Shown here one piece after another: positions 31,499-34,532 of a stretch of 34,532 bases of DNA. The stretch is taken from assembly GCF_000428725.1 (NCBI RefSeq), contig NZ_AUAM01000044.1, forward strand, positions 1 to 34,532. Reading direction: 5' to 3'. The stretch comes from Psychromonas aquimarina ATCC BAA-1526. GTDB taxonomy: Bacteria; Pseudomonadota; Gammaproteobacteria; Enterobacterales; Psychromonadaceae. The notes under the pieces were generated by a model that had not been told where the DNA came from, did no database searches, and saw only the letters and a list, made by a program, of their open reading frames with translations. How positions within the stretch are numbered: position 1 is the first letter of the stretch; each line of letters begins with the position of its first letter. A program made the translations under genes and the position numbers.

Positions 31499-34469
31499 TC
31501 ATAGCCTTATTATAATCATCGTATGTTGAATAGGGAGTACCTGGTCCATACAAACTCCCCGCGCCTTCCTCTGTGCTACCAATCCACAAGTCAAAAGGGT
31601 TTAGTATATCCCAAGCAAATTTAGCATAATCTCCAGGCGATGCATTTGCTGCAGAGCTTGCTAATGAAGACATAACCGCTAATACAGCAACACCTCCGGT
31701 ATGAGCTGTTTTATTATGGATACTCTTAGGTATTAGTTGCATTGTCATTGTGTCTTCAACATGGTGCCAAGTAAAGCCTGAAGGAGTCTTATCTAAACCA
31801 GCCGCTGCATTAGCTAATCTTTCATCTGTCTTACGGTTACCTGTCATTTTTATAGTTTTGCTCTCAATGGCATATTTTGAAAAGTCAGGAAACCCTTTAG
31901 CTGTAAATGGAACGCCTGTTTTTGGGTGCACTCCTCCAGCAAGCTTCATATTAACCTTACGAACTTTGTTTTGTGCTTTTGCTATCAATGAAAAAGCAGA
32001 ATGTCCGTTAGGATCAATCAACCCAACCGGATTCCCCCCAACATACGCAAAGGTATTAATACCGCCGTTTAGACCAATCGGGTCAGAGGTGATGTAGCGG
32101 CCTAACTGCGGGTCGTAATAACGGTAGTAGTTGTAGTACAGGCCCGATTCCGCATCGTAAATCTGCCCCGGAAAACGCAGGTCTATTTGAGTTAACGTCT
32201 CGTCCTGGTTAACATCTTCATCAGGTAAACCCTTACCAAAGGCATCGGACTGCCACTGCCAGACCAGCTGACCGTTACTGTCCGTCGCTTTACGCGGCGT
32301 GTTCAGATGGTCGGCATGAATGTAGATAATACGTGCAGCTGTATCACTGCCGGTTTCTACCTGTGCCAGCGGCAGACTGCCCAGCCAGATTATCTGTTTA
32401 CTGCTGACTTTCGTTGCGCCCTGGTAGTGCTGCGTTTCTAACAGCTGTCCGGCAGTGTTATAGAAGTACAGGTAAGTATCATCACCCACCTGTTTAATCA
32501 CACGCTCGCTCAAGCCGTTATAAAAGTACTTTGCTTGTGCGTCTGCGCTGGTCATGGTGCTTAAGCGCCCTTCAGCGTTATAGCTGTAGGTGTGATTACG
32601 CAGCGGTGACGTTATTGTATTACCTACTTCGTCATACTCAACGCGCTCTGCATTCACTTTCTCTAACAGATTCGACTGCAGGACATACAGGTAGCTATCG
32701 TCAATGCTCTGATTACTTTGTGTTGTGCGGTTGCCGACACCATCGTATTCAAATGTCGTGGTGTCTGTGCTGTCAGTGGCAGTGCGTAGACGGTTGTTAT
32801 GGTAATACTTAAAGCCAAGAGTATCGGCACTGTTCAGGCTGCTGATAATATCAGACAGGTTCCGGTTATCATCGTAGCTGTAGGTTAAGTCCCAGATGCC
32901 CGATACGCTCTGGCTTTTCGGCTGACCGTCAGCATCAAAGACGCGGGTAAGCGTGACGTCGTTACCGTAAGTGAGGTTTTCAATATTCCCCACCACGTTA
33001 TAGCTGATATTGCTGGCGATGCTCTGACCGTTGAATTCGCCTCCAGACAGGCTGATACTGGTGACTTCACCATAACTGTTTGTATGATAAGAAACGCTCA
33101 TACCCGACGGGTAGGTAATGCTGTCCAGCGAGCCTAATACGGCATCATAGCCATAACCCACAGCACCGCTTAACTCACCGCTGTTTTCAGTGTAAAGCGT
33201 GTTGGTCTGGTCGGTTAAACGGCCCAGTGCGTCATAACCATAACCCACCGATGCACTGCCGGTGCTGATACTGCTCAGTTTACCCTTGGCGTTATTGCCT
33301 TCATCATAGGTAAAGACAACATCTTCATCGCGCGCGCCTTCATACTGTTTTTCTGTCAGGCGGTTCAGTGCGTCATACTGCTGTACCACTCCCTGTCCGC
33401 GGGCATCATGGATGTACGTCGGGTTGCCGGCATCATCATATTTATAAGTGGTGATGCCGGTGTCCGGGCTGGTCAGGGTTTCAAGGCGGCCTAAGCCGTC
33501 ATAACCGTAAACCGTTTGCCCGCCATTATCATCGCTAACCGTAGTCAGCTGGTCCTGCGCATTATAAGTGTAATCAATGACGTTCTCGAGTTCGTCAATA
33601 TACTTTTCCAGGCGGTTAAGGTTGTCGTACACTTTCTTTGATGTGACGTTATAACCGTTAGTCTGGAATTCCGGATTACTGTTCAGGTCATACTTGTGCA
33701 AGGTTTTACTGTTGGTATATATCACATCGGTTAAACGGCCGAGTTCATCATAGTCGTAGTTACTGGCAACGGTGGTTTTGCCCTGAGCCGTGATGAGCAC
33801 CACTTTAACGTTACCCATCTTGTCATACTGCATCTCTTTCTGCACACCGTTGGCGTACTTGATAAAGCGAAGGTAGCGTGCGTCGTTGTAGATAAACTCA
33901 GTGGGGTTATTACCCGGCGAAGTCACAAAGCGTACCTGGCCTAGGTTGTCGTATTCATAGCTGGTTGTTAGCCCGCCTTTTTCACTGCTTTTTAACCAGC
34001 CTTCATCGGTATAGGTTAAGGTGGTCGGGTAGCCGTTAATATCAACAATGGTTTCCGGTAAACCATGGCTATTGTAGTCGGCATAATTAACTGTCTGCTG
34101 CAGCGCATTGGTGACCGTCTCTAAATACCCCGTATTATCCTGATAAGTAAAGCTGGTGATATCCTGCGCATCGCTGCGCGGACCGTCAATTTCAGAAACA
34201 AGACCAAAGGGATTGTCATATTTATAACCGGTGCCGGTTTCACCCTCAGCAATAATCGGCGGGTCGACCGGGTCGGGGGTTTCCGGGTCAGGGTCGGGAG
34301 TCGGGTCTGGTGTGACTTCAGCCGCCAGCGGGACAAATATTGTAATGTCGCCCATCATAATCGGCACTAAAGAGGCCGTAGTGTCTTCTGTCTGTGCCGA
34401 CAGACCCAGTGAAGTCACTAAGCCCAGGGCGGATAAGCCTATCGGCAGGACTGTTTTTATTCTGTTCAT
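31482..34469 (-). CDS. Rhs/YD-repeat polymorphic toxin with WHH nuclease tip
   Basis: A 995-residue protein. Residues 1-25 are a Sec-type signal peptide (MNRIKTVLPIGLSALGLVTS...). A Pro/Asp linker (PDPTPDPDPETPDPVDPP) lies at about 54-72. Residues 80-760 are many YD repeats (for example YDNLGQVRFVTSP, YDALGRLTDQ), which form a hollow shell. The Rhs core RYYDPQLGRYITSDPIGL...NPVGLIDPNG ends at about 822. The last 172 residues are the toxin. They have HPKTGVPFTAKGFPDFS and the WHH nuclease motif W901-H902-H903 in FTWHHVED, then MQLIPKSIH and AHTGG, an HNH/EndoVII-type fold that cuts nucleic acid. There is no PAAR domain, so it is not a standard type VI Rhs. The tail is visibly more A/T-rich than the core, as in tip exchange. 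Overlaps its immunity gene. Confidence 0.9.
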   Translation of the reverse strand: MNRIKTVLPIGLSALGLVTSLGLSAQTEDTTASLVPIMMGDITIFVPLAAEVTPDPTPDPDPETPDPVDPPIIAEGETGTGYKYDNPFGLVSEIDGPRSDAQDITSFTYQDNTGYLETVTNALQQTVNYADYNSHGLPETIVDINGYPTTLTYTDEGWLKSSEKGGLTTSYEYDNLGQVRFVTSPGNNPTEFIYNDARYLRFIKYANGVQKEMQYDKMGNVKVVLITAQGKTTVASNYDYDELGRLTDVIYTNSKTLHKYDLNSNPEFQTNGYNVTSKKVYDNLNRLEKYIDELENVIDYTYNAQDQLTTVSDDNGGQTVYGYDGLGRLETLTSPDTGITTYKYDDAGNPTYIHDARGQGVVQQYDALNRLTEKQYEGARDEDVVFTYDEGNNAKGKLSSISTGSASVGYGYDALGRLTDQTNTLYTENSGELSGAVGYGYDAVLGSLDSITYPSGMSVSYHTNSYGEVTSISLSGGEFNGQSIASNISYNVVGNIENLTYGNDVTLTRVFDADGQPKSQSVSGIWDLTYSYDDNRNLSDIISSLNSADTLGFKYYHNNRLRTATDSTDTTTFEYDGVGNRTTQSNQSIDDSYLYVLQSNLLEKVNAERVEYDEVGNTITSPLRNHTYSYNAEGRLSTMTSADAQAKYFYNGLSERVIKQVGDDTYLYFYNTAGQLLETQHYQGATKVSSKQIIWLGSLPLAQVETGSDTAARIIYIHADHLNTPRKATDSNGQLVWQWQSDAFGKGLPDEDVNQDETLTQIDLRFPGQIYDAESGLYYNYYRYYDPQLGRYITSDPIGLNGGINTFAYVGGNPVGLIDPNGHSAFSLIAKAQNKVRKVNMKLAGGVHPKTGVPFTAKGFPDFSKYAIESKTIKMTGNRKTDERLANAAAGLDKTPSGFTWHHVEDTMTMQLIPKSIHNKTAHTGGVAVLAVMSSLASSAANASPGDYAKFAWDILNPFDLWIGSTEEGAGSLYGPGTPYSTYDDYNKAMNDCNN

Positions 34470-34490
34470 TCCATAATCCTTGTTTGCAGT

Positions 34491-34511
34491 GCGCCTTACC
34501 GGGTAAGGCGC
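34491..34511. other. Hairpin upstream of the Rhs gene
   Basis: GCGCCTTAC (34491-34499), CGG, GTAAGGCGC (34503-34511): a 9-bp perfect stem, 21 bases before the Rhs start. On the plus strand it is followed by TTTAATCC. Possibly the terminator of a gene beyond the right edge, or a leader hairpin of the Rhs mRNA. Confidence 0.45.
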
Positions 34512-34532
34512 TTTAATCCTTAACTGCCTGTT

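Larger units (their letters stand above)
25846..34532. mobile_element. Putative dusA-integrated element (right end not seen)
   Basis: Everything right of the dusA start is accessory: a tyrosine recombinase abutting dusA, a phage BRO-N antirepressor with RNA control region, an amidase-lipoprotein pair, a REP palindrome and an Rhs toxin module. Integrases placed next to the dusA 5' end are known for many prophages and islands. I searched by eye for a second copy of the dusA 5' coding segment (the far att site) and found none, so the element either continues past the window or the right-hand part (for example the Rhs module) belongs to another insertion. No structural phage genes, replication genes or repressor are visible. 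Confidence 0.5.

Overview
The window looks like the chromosome of a cold-adapted marine gammaproteobacterium of the Psychromonas/Shewanella/Vibrio group. Gene families and gene order point this way: yheS/yheV-slyD, bioH/comF-nfuA, yibN-grxC-secB-gpsA and gpmI-envC-yibQ are all enteric/Vibrio-type clusters. The extreme 5' end of a 16S rRNA gene is present on the minus strand. Genus level (Psychromonas-like) is an inference from overall look, not proven.

Positions 1-25850 are mostly core genome. They hold the start of an rrn operon with tandem promoters and boxA (minus strand), ppnP, the ABC-F ATPase yheS, yheV-slyD, a bioH operon with two small unknown proteins (one resembling the C-terminus of flagellar rod/hook proteins), comF, nfuA, a 900-residue protein made of two beta-amylase (GH14) units in tandem, the cold-shock helicase deaD with a long structured leader, glmU, nadE, asd, a secreted coiled-coil protein, the gpsA-secB-grxC-yibN operon, gpmI-envC-yibQ-panM, a DUF4136 lipoprotein and dusA.

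From about 25850 to the right edge the content is accessory. A tyrosine recombinase sits directly against the 5' end of dusA, a known integration hot spot, with short tandem repeats at the junction. Next comes a phage-type BRO-N antirepressor preceded by an elaborate control region: two copies of an ~80-nt structured RNA on the antirepressor strand, a consensus-like promoter whose spacer holds a 17-bp dyad, and an intrinsic terminator between promoter and gene. The arrangement resembles the C4 antisense RNA/antirepressor control of phage P1 and is the most interesting object in the window.

Further right are competition genes, all on the minus strand: a membrane-anchored glutaredoxin-like protein, a peptidoglycan amidase whose stop codon overlaps the start of a lipoprotein (probable effector-immunity pair), an unrecognised 200-residue protein, and a Sec-exported Rhs/YD-repeat polymorphic toxin with a WHH nuclease tip followed by an overlapping SUKH (SMI1/KNR4) immunity gene fused to ankyrin-like repeats. 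A REP-type palindrome and a possible small RNA lie between these modules. The far end of the element is not visible, so it may extend past the window.
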